In this document: one piece after another, positions 22,951 to 37,499 of the stretch
How the letters are laid out: each line of letters starts with the position of its first letter
Numbering within the stretch: position 1 is the first letter of the stretch
NCBI GenBank assembly: GCA_023846275.1
Contig: CM043868.1
Location: 13,425,755-13,489,754, forward strand
Reading direction: 5' to 3'
DNA from: Vanilla planifolia
Lineage: Eukaryota; Streptophyta; Magnoliopsida; Asparagales; Orchidaceae
DNA: 64,000 nt
Made by a program: the position numbers and the translations under genes
Notes under the pieces: generated by a model
Database searches by the model: none
The model's input: the letters and a program-made list of their open reading frames with translations, nothing else
What the model was told of the DNA's origin: nothing

Positions 22951-24359
22951 ATGCATAATAAATAACTTCGGTAGTGATTAATCTGTCTTTGTTTTGCGTA
23001 TAATTAGGAAAAAAGATCAGTTTTAGCGCTTTTAATAACGCGGTTGTGGAACACGCAATAGCGAATTTTTTGGTGTTTCTTAATGCAAATGCATGTCGAT
23101 GTCATGTTCCGACTCTTCACTTCTGGAATTTTGGGGATCGACTAATGATCTCATGTGACTTAATCAAACGTGATTAGTTTATGTACTGCTTGTGGTGGTT
23201 AACAATAATTATAATATATTTCTTAAAAGTATTTAAAGAAATAAAGCTAGTTCACAACTGACGTTTCATTGTTCATTTGAGACGGATGAATATTACTCGA
23301 TTAAAAAAATAATTTATTAAAATATTATTATTTGAAAAGTTATGTACTTAATTAGTAAATATCTCATAAAATATTTGTAATTATGAAATAATTAAAAAAA
23401 TATTTTGATTTTTTAATAAGAAAATAAAATAAAATTTATTTTTAATAAAAGTATGAAATTATACTTTACAATTAAAAATAACTTTTTATTTCGATTTATA
23501 GTCTTTAAGACATTCTTTTTCCTATACAAAAATATCACTTATTATATTATAATTTTTTCTAACAATTTTTACAAATTTATTAAAATTCAATGAGGGTTTC
23601 AAAAATTATGTCATAAAGGCCAAAATTAATCACTTAAATAGTCTTTTTGAATTTATATTCATATCTCAATTTGGAGTTTATTTTAATAAAAATTTTGCAC
23701 TTAAAAATACTTATAAGTATTAGGACTTTATAATGTTAAAATTATAAAAAATTGAATATAGGTTACAAAACTAGTTTGAAAATATCTAAAAAGAATTTTA
23801 AATATATCCACAACATAAGATATGAAATTTAGAAGAAATTAGACAACGAATGAGATGAGGATAAGTAGATGTTGGGAAAACACTTGTTGCACTCCTACTT
23901 GATGTTGTTTTATGCTTGTTTTACATGTATTAGACATTGTAAGAAACTTAGTTGAGTATACAATAAATTTGCAAAAATTATAAAACTATAAATAGCTTGA
24001 TGGTATAGTATGATAACATGAACAGTACGATTTGCATAAGAAAACGTCATTGAATAAGAACAAAAAAATCATATACAATTATAAAAATAGCATAATGTGA
24101 TAATGTGAGTGGGAACATTGTTTAGTTAACTAGAAAAATTCTATAATACGATAGTAAAAATTATACAACAAGATTAAGACAAGAACATGAATTAGTTAAC
24201 TTAGAAAACCATATAATATGATCTTCAAAATAGTGTAGTACAATGATTCTAGAATATTTGAGTTGAACATATCAAAATTGATCATATAATACAATGCTTT
24301 ATTAGACCATCTAATGTCACAACGAGTCAAATAAGTTTGTCAAGATAAGTGAGAGAATA
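22951..24359. other. AT-rich intergenic sequence upstream of the YODA-like gene
   Basis: No gene seen. The first few hundred bases are of ordinary composition; from about 23.3 kb the sequence becomes extremely AT-rich. It may contain decayed LTR sequence, but I find no terminal motif. Confidence 0.4.
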
Positions 24360-27300
24360 TATATAATTACAAATTATAAATAAAAAATTTTATAATGCAA
24401 TTATAAGTAAAAATAAAAAAATTTAATAAATTCAAAATCATAAGATAATAAATGAATAATTGATGATCATAAAAAGAAAAGAATTGTAAAAAGTGATAAA
24501 ATTATTATGATTTTGATTAAAAAAATAATTTTTAAAATTATAAAAAAATTTGAAAAAAAAATCGTACAATATGACTACAACAAATTATACAGTACGATAT
24601 ATATAACAGTAAGTATAATGACTTAGCAAATATCATCATCCAATATGATATAATAAATCATATGATATTATAAAATAATAAGTAAAGAAAGAATATGATA
24701 GAATCATTGTAGCTATATGATGTTATTATAAATGATTGCATTAGTTATATGAGTTAGATTAGTCTAATATGCTAAGAAAGAAAGAATTTGAATACACAAC
24801 ATAACAGAGTATAATCAAGTAACATGAAATAAAGTTGGGGTATTATATGAATAAGTTTATAAAATAATATTGTATAATATAAATGCAATAGTAAAATTAT
24901 ATCTTACTATTATAATTTAGTCAGTTTATGCCATTGTGGGTTAAAAGAATCCAATATGTTAAGTAAAGAAAGGGTTGGCCATATAATATGGCTATAGAAT
25001 AATGTCAATCATGTATGAAAGAATATGAACTCGAGAGGAAAGTCAAAAGTCAAGAAAGTTGACTAAGGATCATATAGAATGATAAGGCCATTATACAAAG
25101 TTGTTAATCCATAAGAGTGAATGATCAATAAAGATAATATAATATTATATAACACAAAAGTAAGGAATATACAAGTATGATCAAATATATTAGAAAAATT
25201 AATTAAGACAGATAGTTTAAGTAATGAATCAAAAATCATATAATATAATGAGTACTAATATATAAGTATGATCTTATATATAATAAATATGATACATGGG
25301 AATAGACAAATCAAGACATAAGAAGATCAAATATATAGTACGATAATGAATCATATAAGTATAAGGAAGTATAAATGTCAGAGTTGACTAAGTAGAAATG
25401 GATTGTACATAGATTAGCAGGTTGTATTAGTACTACTAGTGTGAATAAGTGCAAACAACAAGAGATTTAATTAATCATACATCAAGTAGCTAGGTATCAT
25501 ATAAGTGTAATCAAATAAAAAGTATCAATATACGAGAAAAATTGTTAGTTATAACAAGATAAAATGAAATATCCTATGAGGATAATAATCATATCATAAT
25601 AATGTGATAAAAAGAACTTATGACAAATCTAAACAAAGTTGAGAACAAACATTATAATCATATTGATTATAGATGTACAATCCATTACAATTGGAAATAT
25701 TTAATATCTAAAGTAGTGAGTGGCTACATGAATTGCCATGTGAGAGTTTAATCAAAGAAAAACTATTAGAATAAAGTTAAAAAGAAAATGAAGAGTCATT
25801 ATATTATAGGAATATTTTTAATTAGAGAAGTCAAATGACTAGGTATGTTAATGGATGATAAAATAGATATAAAAGAGATTAAAACCAAGACTCAGAGGTA
25901 ATTTTAGCAAAATTGAGAAGACAAATGCTCAGCCAAAGAAAGTAGAAAAAATGAGAAAGAGAAAGCTCTCCAAGTAATTTGGAAAGACAATTACGCTAAT
26001 TTGTGTTAGGATTAAATGCAACTTAAGAAGTTGAAAGAGGGATTGTGCAAAAATTTAAGCCATGGGGTGACCACTACAAAGGAAAAGCAAGATCTAAGAA
26101 AACTTATGTGTATCTATTTGATGTGGTGTGCATTATAGTATAAAAGCTTTTAATGATTTGTGTAATGTCTATTCAAGAGGTTTATGTACAAATTATACGA
26201 AATTATTTGATGTTTAACTCATGCTAGAAGGGTAAAAATCCCTTCAGTGATAACATAAAAAAGCTATAAATTAAGAATTTTGTGTAGCAATGTTTGGTGA
26301 TATGATGCAAGTTAATAGTAATTATCCTACTATGATAAAATCAACTTAAGAATGAAAACTTACATTTACTCGCTATGTTGGAAACATGATCATGGATTGT
26401 TTATTAATTCATGTAAAAAGAAGATGTATACATTGGTGCATGTTAAGAGGGTAGATCCCTTGGGAGTGATCAAAAGTGAACCTCTTGGGGATCTTTTATT
26501 TTTTATGATTTCTAATGTCCTTATCATAATTTCAGTTATATATCATAAAATGTTGTAATACTTCATTTACAAGCCCATTGTTTTACAAATTATATGATAA
26601 TATTAAAAAAAGGAAAGAAAAGAAAAAGAAACATGCTATTGTGATAATTATAATAAAAAAAACAAAATAATTGAATGTGAAAAGGGAAAAAGAAAAAAGG
26701 TTGTTGAAGCAAAGATAATGTTAACAATAAAAGGATGTGAGGTTTAATTAAAATAATGGCTATCATTCTAGACTAATGTATTCTAGAGATGAGTCAAATA
26801 AGTCTTTGTTATAATTTTTTTAATTTAGAATGATGTATTACTAAATATGCTCAATTTTTTTATAAAATTTTCTTTCCCGAAGCTAATTTGTAAAAAGATA
26901 AAATGGTCAAGTGAAATAAGAAATATGTAAAAGCTGTAAAGATTAATGTGATAAAATTTTCACATGGAAATTACTTTCTTTTTTTATTACTTATCCATGA
27001 TTTATTCATATTTCAATATTGCCAATGACCATTGTTTGCCCAAATATTGTATTCATTTATATGTGTGCATATGCATATGTTACTAAGTTAGTGTGAGTTG
27101 CTTTATATCTATTTTGGCTTAACAGTTTTGGGTCATAGGAAAGGATTTTATTGGTTACAAGGAAAGAGTATAAGCTAGTACATATTGATTTAGAAGACAA
27201 TATATTTGATAGTAGATGCGTTATTTTATTTGAGAAATACTAATATGTAAAGGATTTGTTATTTATTAATATTGTATGAAACATGTTGCTTTTAAAAAAA

Positions 27301-27605
27301 ATATGAAAAAACTTGACACTTCTAATAGTTGCAAAAAGTTGGTTTTAAGAAGGTTGATAATGATTTCTCATAAATATTTCATATTCACTTCTACATTATT
27401 TTTAAAATATTTTATACACAAGGATCTTGCTTATAAAGATACTTTATTTACTTGATTTCAAAAGAATAAAAGTTTTCTTTTGTTATGATTTTTATAAAAA
27501 ATAAAAAATAACTTTTATAAGCTTTCAAAACGTAGAAAATAGAGAAAAAATAGATGTCATAACACTGAATTTAAGAAGACTGGTAAGGGGTCACCATAAT
27601 AATCC
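24360..27605 (+). repeat. Gypsy LTR-derived sequence, probable 5' LTR region
   Basis: Two observations support LTR origin. Bases 24,733-24,790 match the reverse complement of 53,418-53,478 (shared AGTTAGATTAGT and AAGAAAG-AAGAATT words), beside a minus-strand sequence starting TGTAGCATCCC. Near the right end, 27,560-27,605 matches 33,330-33,380 (CACT-AATTTAAGA, then TCA-CATAATAA), which looks like an LTR end. At 3.2 kb it is longer than the 3' LTR and may hold insertions or two overlapping LTRs. Boundaries are estimates. Confidence 0.45.
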
Positions 27606-28239
27606 ACCATACTAGAAGAGACAATGGACAAATCATACAATACGAATACAAGTATTGTATAATATGATCAATTACATAGCAATACTGAATGATGGAGGAT
27701 TGTACAATGCAATAACATAGATTATATTGTATAATAATTTAGAAAATTAGGTTAGTGAAGTAAAATATCATATAATATGATAACAATAATGTATACTATG
27801 ATCTAAAAAAGGAAGGATGTATGAATACATGTTTAAGAAAGATGTTGGGGAGATATTAATAAAGAGTGAATACCATTTTAGCTCACTAACTAAACAACAC
27901 GACTCCTACAAAAGGCATCAAAGGCGATTATAATAGTCTTAGACTCAAGATGACCAAGATAAAAAATATTTTAAAAAATGAAGTTTAGCATAAAAGCAAA
28001 TAGGTTGAAGATGAAGAAATAAAAATTATAAAAAATTTATCAAAGGTAGTTTATTCAATATATAGAAATGCATGTAATGATACATGTGTTAACAAAAAAA
28101 ATATTTGACAAATGTTAGCACATTTTGCATATTGTCATTCAACTATTATAATGCTAAATTTCTAAATTATTGAATGCATGGTAATTGAGCAAAATGGTAT
28201 CAAGAAATCACAACTACTATAACGGAGAAGTGAATACTT

Positions 28240-28900
28240 CAATCTTATCTAAACCACTTCACAAGATGGAAATATCTATAATAGGATAGAGAGTATCTTT
28301 GAAATGCAGTTAAAGGGGGATGCACCGAATGAACAAGAAAATAGTTCTGATTCTTACACAGACAATAGATTTGAAGAGCAATTTTTATGATTATTACCAC
28401 CATACTTGGGAGACAATGTCACCCTATTCTAAGATAATCATTGGTTGGAGATGATTGAAGTACCATTTGGCAACATAGCCTGTGATGACCATTAGAGGGT
28501 AGTATTGATATTCGATGATGTTATTGAACATTGGTGGAGAAGCTAGAGGAGAATCTTATTTGGAGGTAGGACAACCTCTAAGATATCATGGAAGGAATTT
28601 TGACATACATTTTTGGAATGGTCCATCATTGAAACAAAAAAGGAGAAAATGTAATGATGATTTATCAAGACTCTACCAAAAGAATCTTACAATAAATGAG
28701 TACAAAGGATCATTCTCAAAACTTATAAGCTACACTAAAAAAATAATAATGTTAGAGAAACAAAGATGCTCCTCTTCAAAAAAGGCTTAAGGGATGCACA
28801 AAAATACACTAGCATAGATGAAATTTGACTCTTCTAAGAAACTAGTGGAAGTACCAAGGACTAAGTAAGATCTTGCAATAGAATAGGCCATGAAAGTCAT
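28240..28900 (+). mobile_element. Gypsy element: gag region
   Basis: The 91-codon plus-strand stretch 28,515-28,790 has the pattern of a chromovirus gag (RLYQKNLTINEYKGSFSKLI), matching the usual LKQ-MTVAEYE-F--L region. It is a fragment of the capsid protein and is decayed around it. Confidence 0.65.
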
Positions 28901-29689
28901 AAAGAAAAGAAAAGAAAATTTTACTCCATAAGAAAGCTAAAAAAAAAAAGTGGCCAGACTTCAAGAAAAGATATAAGAAAGATACTACAATGTCAAGTTT
29001 ATAAGAAATTTCTTAGTATCAAAACATGGGACTAAAATATTTCAATTGTCATAATTTTAGGTAGTATGCTACAAAAAGTCCTCTTAAATAAATGAAAAAT
29101 GATGAGAGATAACTTCTACAAGTAGAAATGTTAGATACCAACAACAACAACAGGGAAAAGAGCCAAGCTTATGTGTAACATAAAATGGCTTAACCTCATA
29201 TCTATGCAATTAATCAACTAGGCACTTTAAAATTTTTAAATAGACTTATGATACTTTTATTTGGTAGTGAAATATACATTCATTCATATCTATATTATTA
29301 GTTCAAGAAATAATAACTAAATAGCGATAATAAGAAAATCCCTTGATAGCTACCTTACCAATTAGCAAAATAATAAAAATAAATGAAAATATTCTTAAAG
29401 ATATGAAAATAAATGGAATTCCATTCAACTTCAAGCCACATTAATTGATATCATAGAGTTTGACAAAAGCTTGAGAATGGATTGTCTAATAACACAAAGT
29501 TATTATTGATTGCTATGAAAAAGGTGATTATTAGATTAGAAATTTACTCAAAACAAGTTTAATTTAGTAAGGGAAGAAAAGTATCACTCATATTTGTAAT
29601 GAAAGCCAAAAAGGTATTACAAAATAAATACAAATGTTACTTAATATCAATATAATATACAATACAACTTGGCCAAACTAAGAAAATAT

Positions 29690-31020
29690 CAGAGATTTTT
29701 CTTGAAAAATTACCTAGTTTACCATCAAATCAAGACATTAAATTTATTATCAAGTTGATGCCTAGTATAGAATCAATCTTCAAGGCATCATATTAAATGA
29801 CATCAATGGAATTATAAGAAATTAATAGTTAATTGTAAGAACTTCTAGATAAATAACTCATCAGACAAAGTGTCTCATCATGAGGAGCATCAATACTTTT
29901 TATCAAAAAAAGGAATGAGAGCCCATGCATGTGTATAGATTATCGAGAATTAAATATAGTTTTTATTAATAATAAATATCCATTATTTTTTATAAATGAA
30001 TTTTTTAACCAACTTCAAGAAGATAAAGGATTCTCAAAAATTGATTTAAGATTTATATATCACTAATTAAAGATTTAGGAAGAGGATATATTGAACATTG
30101 ATTTATGAACTACTTATGATTATTATGAGTTCCTACTACTTCCATTTGGGTTGACAAATGCACCAGCTATATTCATAGGCCTCATGAAATAGTGTGTTTA
30201 AAAAATGGTTAGATAACTTTATAATGGTGTTTGTTAATGATATTTCTATCTACTTTAGTAGTCAATATGAGCATAAACAACATAGCAATGGTAGTACAAT
30301 GGTTGAAGGAACATCAATTATATGCCAAGTTTTCTTAATGAAGCTATTGGTTAAGTAATGTACCATTCTTAAGATATGTCATTAGTATTGAAGGGTAGCA
30401 ATGGATATTCAATAAGTAGTAGTGGTAACAAATTAGTCTAGGCTCACTAATGTCATCAAAATTCTAATTTTCTTATGATTAGTTGGATATTATCAAAAGT
30501 TTGCTAAATGGTTCTCTCAAATTGCTTCAATCTTGACAAGGCTCACAAAGAAGAAAATTTGATTCATTTAGAATAAAAAATGCAAGGATAGTTTTCAAAT
30601 GTTAAAGCAAAAGCTAACTATTGTACTAATATTAACTTTATTGATACCAGATAAAGAATTTCAAGTTTTTGCATACTCATCATTATAAGGATTAGGGGCA
30701 ATTTTGATGCATAATGGCAAAGTCCTAGTTTATGCTTCTCGACAACTTTGGCTTCAAGAAAATGATTACCAAATGCATAACTTAGAGTTAGTGGTTATTT
30801 TTTTACTTTAAAGAATTGAAGGCATTACTTATTTAGAGTAAAGGCTCAAATCTATTTAGATCATTAGAGCTAAAAATAAATTGTCATAGAGAAAGTACTT
30901 AATCTATGATAATGACATTAATTGGAATTGATAAAAGCTTATGAGATAAAAATCATACATCATCCAAAAAAGGTCAACATGATGATAGACACTCTAAATA
31001 CAAAGGAAAGTTTGAATAGC
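29690..31020 (+). mobile_element. Gypsy element: reverse transcriptase and RNase H
   Basis: The RT lead-in (LEKLPSLPSNQDIKF), fingers/palm motifs and RNase H follow each other in the expected spacing. Near 30,970 the HHPKKVN stretch corresponds to the YHPGKAN motif that ends RNase H in plant gypsy elements. Not intact. Confidence 0.85.
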
Positions 31021-31225
31021 TAAAACTTTATATTAAAAGACACAATAATGCATTGAGATGAATATGATGTAACTTAAGAAGCTAAAGGACAAGCATATTT
31101 CATTGGTTAATATATTAGGAACTAATCACATAGAGTAACAAGTCATACAAGTGTTAGAGAAAGAATTTATAAAAAAATATACCTCTATGTTGTAAAGTTT
31201 GAAGACAAACTTTTGTAAGAAGAGA

Positions 31226-33385
31226 AGATTTATAACATCTTAAATTTATCAAAATAAATATATTTATAATTTATTTATATTTTTATAAATTTTAAAGTCT
31301 TTCAGGGATTTTTAAGATTATGTTAAATTTTAAAAAAATGGTAAACACAAAACGGAGGCATATCACCTCAAAAGAGGGAGGAAATAGAGAAATTTAGTGA
31401 AGAAAACTTTAGTAAGTATAATATGATATTTGATTTTTCATGAAATTAAAAAATGATTTGAAAATCATAATAAATTATTTATGTGCTTCAATGAAAACTA
31501 GAAACTAATAAAAATATTAAATAGACTAAAAATTATAAAAATTTATCAAGACCTAAAATTTATTAAGACAAATTTAATAAGTTTTTTTAACTAAAAAAGA
31601 AGGTGATTATAAAATTAAAAGCAAAAGGTGATTTAGAGGAAAATATGCAACGAATATTTAACTATGAAACATTTTAAAATACTACCAAAATAAAAAAATA
31701 TGAAATTTTGCTAACTGGTAGATCACATTAAAAAGATAATAAAAAATTAGTTGATAAATTTTTGAAAATCAAATCAATAGAAAAATATAAAAGATATCAT
31801 AGTTTCCTATGTTTGGTTTTAATAAGAATTTAATAATTACTAAACTACTTGTTTCTTAACTAAAACCTAATTATGAAATGGTGGAGAAGATAAACCATTT
31901 GTATCTTGAATCTATGTCAAATCTTTGGATTCTATGAAAAGAGGAGAGAAGGCATCCTTAGAAAGGACATTATCATTTAGAGGGAGTTGGAAAGCTAGAA
32001 ATGCAGAAGGGCATCAATTAAGTATAACAAAATAAGAGGATGCAACCTTAAAAAATTCCAGAGAAATTGTGATTGACATGCTTTGGACAAGGATTTAAAG
32101 GAAGCGCATGAATGAGAGAAGGTGCCTCCAAAGCATTTAAAGCCACCAAACCATGCAAATAAAGAGATAAAGAGAGAGAGTGATTTAGATTGTGAGAGAA
32201 AAATGTGTGGATATAACAAGCAGTATTGTACCACTATTATGGAAAACTATGAATAAGAAAGAAAATTGTTTATTTAAAGAATTATTTTACAATGAACTAC
32301 TATACAAAAATTTTAGGAAAGACAAACTATTAATTATGTGTATATGTTTAATGTTTACTATTTGATATATAGAGACCCCTTGGGATTATGTAAATTAATA
32401 ACTAAAAGATGATTGCTCTTATTGTTTTTATTAATATATTACCATGTTTGATTTGACCTGTGACTTGTTATGTATAAGAGCATATTATTACTAGTTTATT
32501 TTCATTAAAAAAGAAAATAGAATTATAAAAGTTAATTGCATTGTTTGGTAAAATGAAGATAACATTGAAAATATAAGAAAATGAATGATTATCTAAAGTG
32601 ATGATTACTTTTTTATAATGATGGTTAAATCTAGTTATTTGGAGTAATGTGTTTCAATAAACATGCTTAATCTATTATGAAAATGTGTTATCTTAAACCA
32701 ATTCTTAGATAAGATAAATATGTAAAAAAAATTAAAATATTTTTACATAAAATTGATATTTTTTATATTTCCAACTCACTTGTTATGTTTTATTATATGT
32801 TTATAATTAAGCCAGCATGAGATAACACAAAGTTATAATACTTTACAATACATATATGTTTTTACCACTAAGCTAGTGATAATTAGCTCAGGTTATTTTT
32901 GTCAATATTTTTAGTTTAATATAGGGCTCAACACAAGTCGACTAGGTAGTTGTGAGTTTTAGTATTAGGAGCAGCTTACCTATATGTTGATTTATTTATA
33001 TTGTCAGTTGTACCAGTTGCTAAATCAGCTAGACATGCTTTTAATTTAGCATGGACAAGTTTAGTATCCCCATGTTGGTCTAGATTTGGTTAGTTTTTCA
33101 TTACAATTGTATGAACAAATGGGTTTTAAAAATAATGTTGTAGTTTTATAATTTGCTTTCACCATGAGTTTGAAATTGTAAAGGTTTTTATATTACTTTC
33201 ATTATGGTTTTAAAATGGTTTTCATACTTTGAGTGCGAAAAAGCGTTTTGAAATGATTTTATCCTAATTTTATTTTACAAATATGTGATTAAAAAAAATA
33301 AAAAATAAGTAAAAGAAATAAATAGTGTGGCACTAAATTTAAGAGTGGTTAAGCTTAGGTCCTCATAATAAGCTACTACGACAAC
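31226..33385 (+). repeat. Probable 3' LTR of the gypsy element
   Basis: It starts near TATAACATCTTAAATTT, a decayed form of the TGTAACATC start common in plant chromovirus LTRs. It ends near GGTCCTCATAATAAGCTACTACG at about 33,385, typical of such LTR ends and matching 27,560-27,605. The length of about 2.16 kb is normal for the group. The body is hard to align with the 5' side. Confidence 0.5.
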
Positions 33386-36309
33386 TAGTTTTGTTTCACC
33401 TGTGATAGGCATATATTAGTTTATTCTGCTATAATGTATAAATCATATTTCCAAAAAGGCAATATGATAATTTTATATGTTTCTATATCTAGTTTAAATT
33501 TCCTTTAAAAATGTGAGAATTATGTGATTTACCAATTATTACAAAAAATGATTTCAAAACCAAGGAAAAGAAGTTCTCTTGGCATCACTTAAAGAGAATG
33601 GTTGCTTATCATAATACACGTCTATTTATGCAAATATTTAGCAAAACACTAGTTATCATGTACTTACAAAATCAATTAACATCATTATATCTTTCTAAAC
33701 ATGGAATTTCAAAATAAAGATACAAAATATAGAAAAATATTATTGTCTCATACACTCAAAATAATGCTAATACAGTATATTGAGTTAAACATCAAGTATA
33801 TGAATTTATAAAGGTTCCGAGATGCCTACTTCAATATTTGAATAATTGGTAGTTTCTTTTTCTTCATCTTTCTTATGCTATAATCATGCATAGAGTTATT
33901 ATCATAATCTTACTATATATTTCAAATACTGGCTCTATTATATTCATTTTATTGGTTAAGCCCCAATTTTGTTCTACTTTTACTATAATTTGATTGTTCA
34001 TTGCATCATTTAATCTTATGATCCTTCACATCAAATAAATTGATGCACATCTAGAAAACCTTTCAATAGTTCCTAAGCTTTTGTCGATCCATTGATTTTT
34101 CCAGTCAAACCATTCCACTATGGAATCCCTTATTTTTTCTAAAACATTTCCTAGTGTTTTGCTTTCAAAATCATTTAAACACCAAATAAGGAATGCATCT
34201 TACAATCTTTTTAAACATGTAGTTGATGTGTTTGAAATTCTTTCAATCAAACCTTTTAAATGTATAACAGAAGCAATTGAAACCATCTTTTATACAACAT
34301 TTGTAAATCATATTTCAATTAAGGAAATCATGTGTTCCATAAAACACAATTAAACAAAGTTCAAGTGCATGTTCTTTTGATAAAATATAACAAAAATAGA
34401 AGTCAAGACATCTAATAGTAAACTTAGTATCTTTTATGTCATGCCATCAGTTGTTTTAGTACTCATATCCCACATAATCCGATGTTGTACTTTCTTTTAC
34501 CTGAAAGTATTAGAGAAAAAATAGGGTGAGCCAAACGATATTGACTCAATAGAAAATGCATATACATATAAGTAAAGAAACACAATGTTTGGGTAACTAT
34601 TCGCATGGGTCAATTCTAAGTAAAGAAATATAGAAATACATACAAATGAACAATAATGTTTTCATTTAAAAATTTAATAACTCTTTGACTTTTTCTTATT
34701 TTAATAATTTTTTTATTTTTGTTATCTTTTCTTCTTCTTAAAAATTAGCTTAAGGTAAAACCTTTTTATTTAAAAATAAAATAAGAATAGTAATTACTAT
34801 TAAGAGTAGCCCTAATGCTGGTTCCTTTTGTTCATCCTTAAATAATATTATTCTAGAATAGTAATTACCACTTTAGATAACCTATATATTAGTTTCTTTG
34901 GCTCATCTCTAGAATATAAATTTTTTTTGGAATGATAATCATCATTTTTGATAACTAAACATAAGCATGCTTTGGCTCACTCCCGAAACTTGTTACTATA
35001 GAATGTTAGTTGACACTTTTCTTGCATACATACATGAACTATATATACATGATGAATAACCACAAAAAAATTAAACCATATGTTCATCTATGTCAATTAC
35101 GAAGACATGTTTTCACTTATCAAAAATTAAGCAAATCTATAATAATTACTATGCTTATCTTGTATTTTCACTTTTCAAACATTACCAATTATTTAATTTT
35201 TACACCTCCCTTAGCATTAAATCCCTTTGGTAAAACCATTTGCTACTCCATTAGACCATCTAATCCACTATCTGATTCTTCCCTAAGCCCTTACCATGTC
35301 ATTTAGTCTCTCTATATGGCCATTTTCTCTCTTTGTAAGGCTATCCATAGTCATTAGATAATTAATTGGGCTATTAGTTTAGCTTCCAATGAAAAATTTG
35401 GGTATTTCACTCAAAATTATTAGATCATATAATACCCAAATCAAATAGTCTGATCCCTCATAGGATCAATATCCAACCATTTGATCACCTTCTAATAAAG
35501 ACTATCATCCCATTTCATAATATTATTGAACAATCTAGAACTTACATCAAACATCCAATATAGGCATTGTCTCCATCTTAATGATGGTTATACCACCTGA
35601 TTACACAATTAGACTGTATGATCCTCACATGGGATCTCTAGTTTCCAACTTGAAAGTTTCATTCCCATCCAATTTCTCTCCATAGTGTCCTTAAATTGAT
35701 CAAATCCTCACCAAGACTCTCTTATAACCCCAAAGCATGTTTAACAATAAAAAACTGAATTAAATATAAACTAAATTGATGTTGAGGAAACCTTCCTTTT
35801 GTTTTCCTTTTCCTCCTTAGATCCCTTATAAAAATTTGCTCTATCACATGATTATTCAAGAGACTCACCATTTTAAACTTCTCCTTAAACACTGAGACCT
35901 TCCTAAACACAATCTTTCTCTCACCCATGATGATTCTCCTAGCTCATTGAAACATTAGGTTTAAGGATTTAGTGAAAAGAGGACGAGGATTTATTTAATA
36001 TTTTAATTAAAGGATGTTACTATTTTTTTTTATTAAAAGCTTATAATAAATTAGTCTTCCATATTTCTTATACTAATTAGCTCCTAAACTCTACGAAAAA
36101 ATTTAATATAATTTATTCCTTAAATTCTTGTATAAATTTACACTTTTTTACAAACTTATTTGATATTTTAAAGAATTTATTTATGTCTTTTTGAATTTAT
36201 TTGGGATTCATCTCAACTTGGATCATTATAATTCTTTCCAAATATATACAAAATAAATTAAATTTCAAAATTAAATATTAAATTAGTCTTCATAGCTTTG
36301 GGATGTTAA
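33386..36309 (-). repeat. Gypsy-type LTR in minus orientation, probably solo (left end uncertain)
   Basis: The minus strand starts at 36,309 with TTTAACATCCCAAAG, the chromovirus LTR start signature, followed by AT-rich LTR-like sequence going left. No coding domain follows on either side, which suggests a solo LTR or a truncated element. The usual LTR length would place its left end near 33.9-34.3 kb; the base-level end is not visible. Confidence 0.4.
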
Positions 36310-37499
36310 AGTGAATGGTTGCAAGAAAGGAAGGAGAAAGAACATAAGTTTTAAAACAAAACCTTTTAGTATCTAGTTGGCATTTTGCATATATGTTTTT
36401 GAATATGTATGCTATAATTTTGTATTGTTCGTATAAACCTAAACCTTCAAGACATGTTGTAATATTGCTATGCTTCATGTGTGATACCTAGAATACACAA
36501 ATAAATATGCATAATGTCAGTGATGCTAACTTGATTGTTTTGATAAATTTGACAATATATGAGCATACGTATTATTTGTAAAAGTAAACATGTATACCAT
36601 GATTGAGCATCATGTGCATTGATGTGTGAAATGTAAGTAGAAATAAATTCTAAATGTAGATAAATGCTAGATGGTACGTGAAAGAAGAACTTGAAAGTTT
36701 ATGCATAAAGTGAATAGCCAACTTTGCAAAGACAAATAAAAAGAAATGGATGTGACCAAACTCATTATACAAGAAAGATGTTGGCTAAACTAACTAAAGA
36801 TTTGTCAAAAATGGAAGTGAACCTACTTGGCTACCCAATAAAAAAATATGATAGAAGGATCTTGACCATCGTAAGACAAATTAGACTAAAAAGGAAAGAA
36901 TTCTTAATAAAGTGAAAATTTACTAAAAAGGAAATAAAAAACATGACATACTTATGATAGTTTACTTATATTTTGCATAATTCAACATGTTGTAGATAAT
37001 TATATTAATTCATAATCTTGCATGTGGCACGACTCAAGTGTTGTAATGATTGTATATACTTGGTGTTAATAGTTTAATATATGCAAGATGAACATTAGGT
37101 AATATAGTGATACATGTGAGTAGCATGAAGCATGTAAAATTTTAGAAAGTTCTCATTAAGTAGGAACATACCTATGTTTTTATTTTCACATCCATTTCAA
37201 GTGTTGTAATAGTTTGTTATACCATATTTAAGAATTGTTGTCAAGTTTTAAAATTTCATTACAATTATGCATGAGACTTTGTATTTCTTAAACACTATTG
37301 TCTTACTATTATTGTAACTTTCCTAATGGAAAACTTAAAAATATGTATGAAATGGTAAGATGTACATATATATCATGTTGAACTCAGGACATATGCACGT
37401 CTTAACTATAAATTGATAAAAAGAAATAAATATAATACTGACAAATGTGACACTTAGGTACAATTAGTTAATGTCACAATTTCTTACCATTTATTGTAG
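36310..37499. other. Unassigned AT-rich sequence
   Basis: Short open frames only, including 63 codons at 36,724-36,915 with a Lys-rich content and no family match. It may be remnant retroelement sequence between two elements. Nothing firm to annotate. Confidence 0.35.

Larger units (their letters stand above)
27606..31225 (+). mobile_element. Ty3/gypsy (chromovirus-like) element, internal region, decayed
   Basis: Domain order on the plus strand is gag (about 28.24-28.9 kb), then a poorly readable protease region, reverse transcriptase (about 29.69-30.35 kb; YRELN, FSKIDLR, YYEFLLLPFGLTNAPAIF), the RT tail (about 30.47-30.55 kb), RNase H (about 30.6-30.86 kb; VYASRQL) and the start of the segment before integrase (near 30.95 kb). 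This order and wording fit plant chromoviruses of the Tekay/Del type. Integrase seems mostly gone. There are many breaks and it is old. Confidence 0.85.

Noticed and set aside
26352-26558. 68-codon plus-strand frame with a hydrophobic end
   Set aside because: Inside probable gypsy LTR sequence; no conserved pattern.
35010-35306. 98-codon plus-strand frame
   Set aside because: Lies in LTR-like AT-rich sequence and resembles nothing; likely chance.
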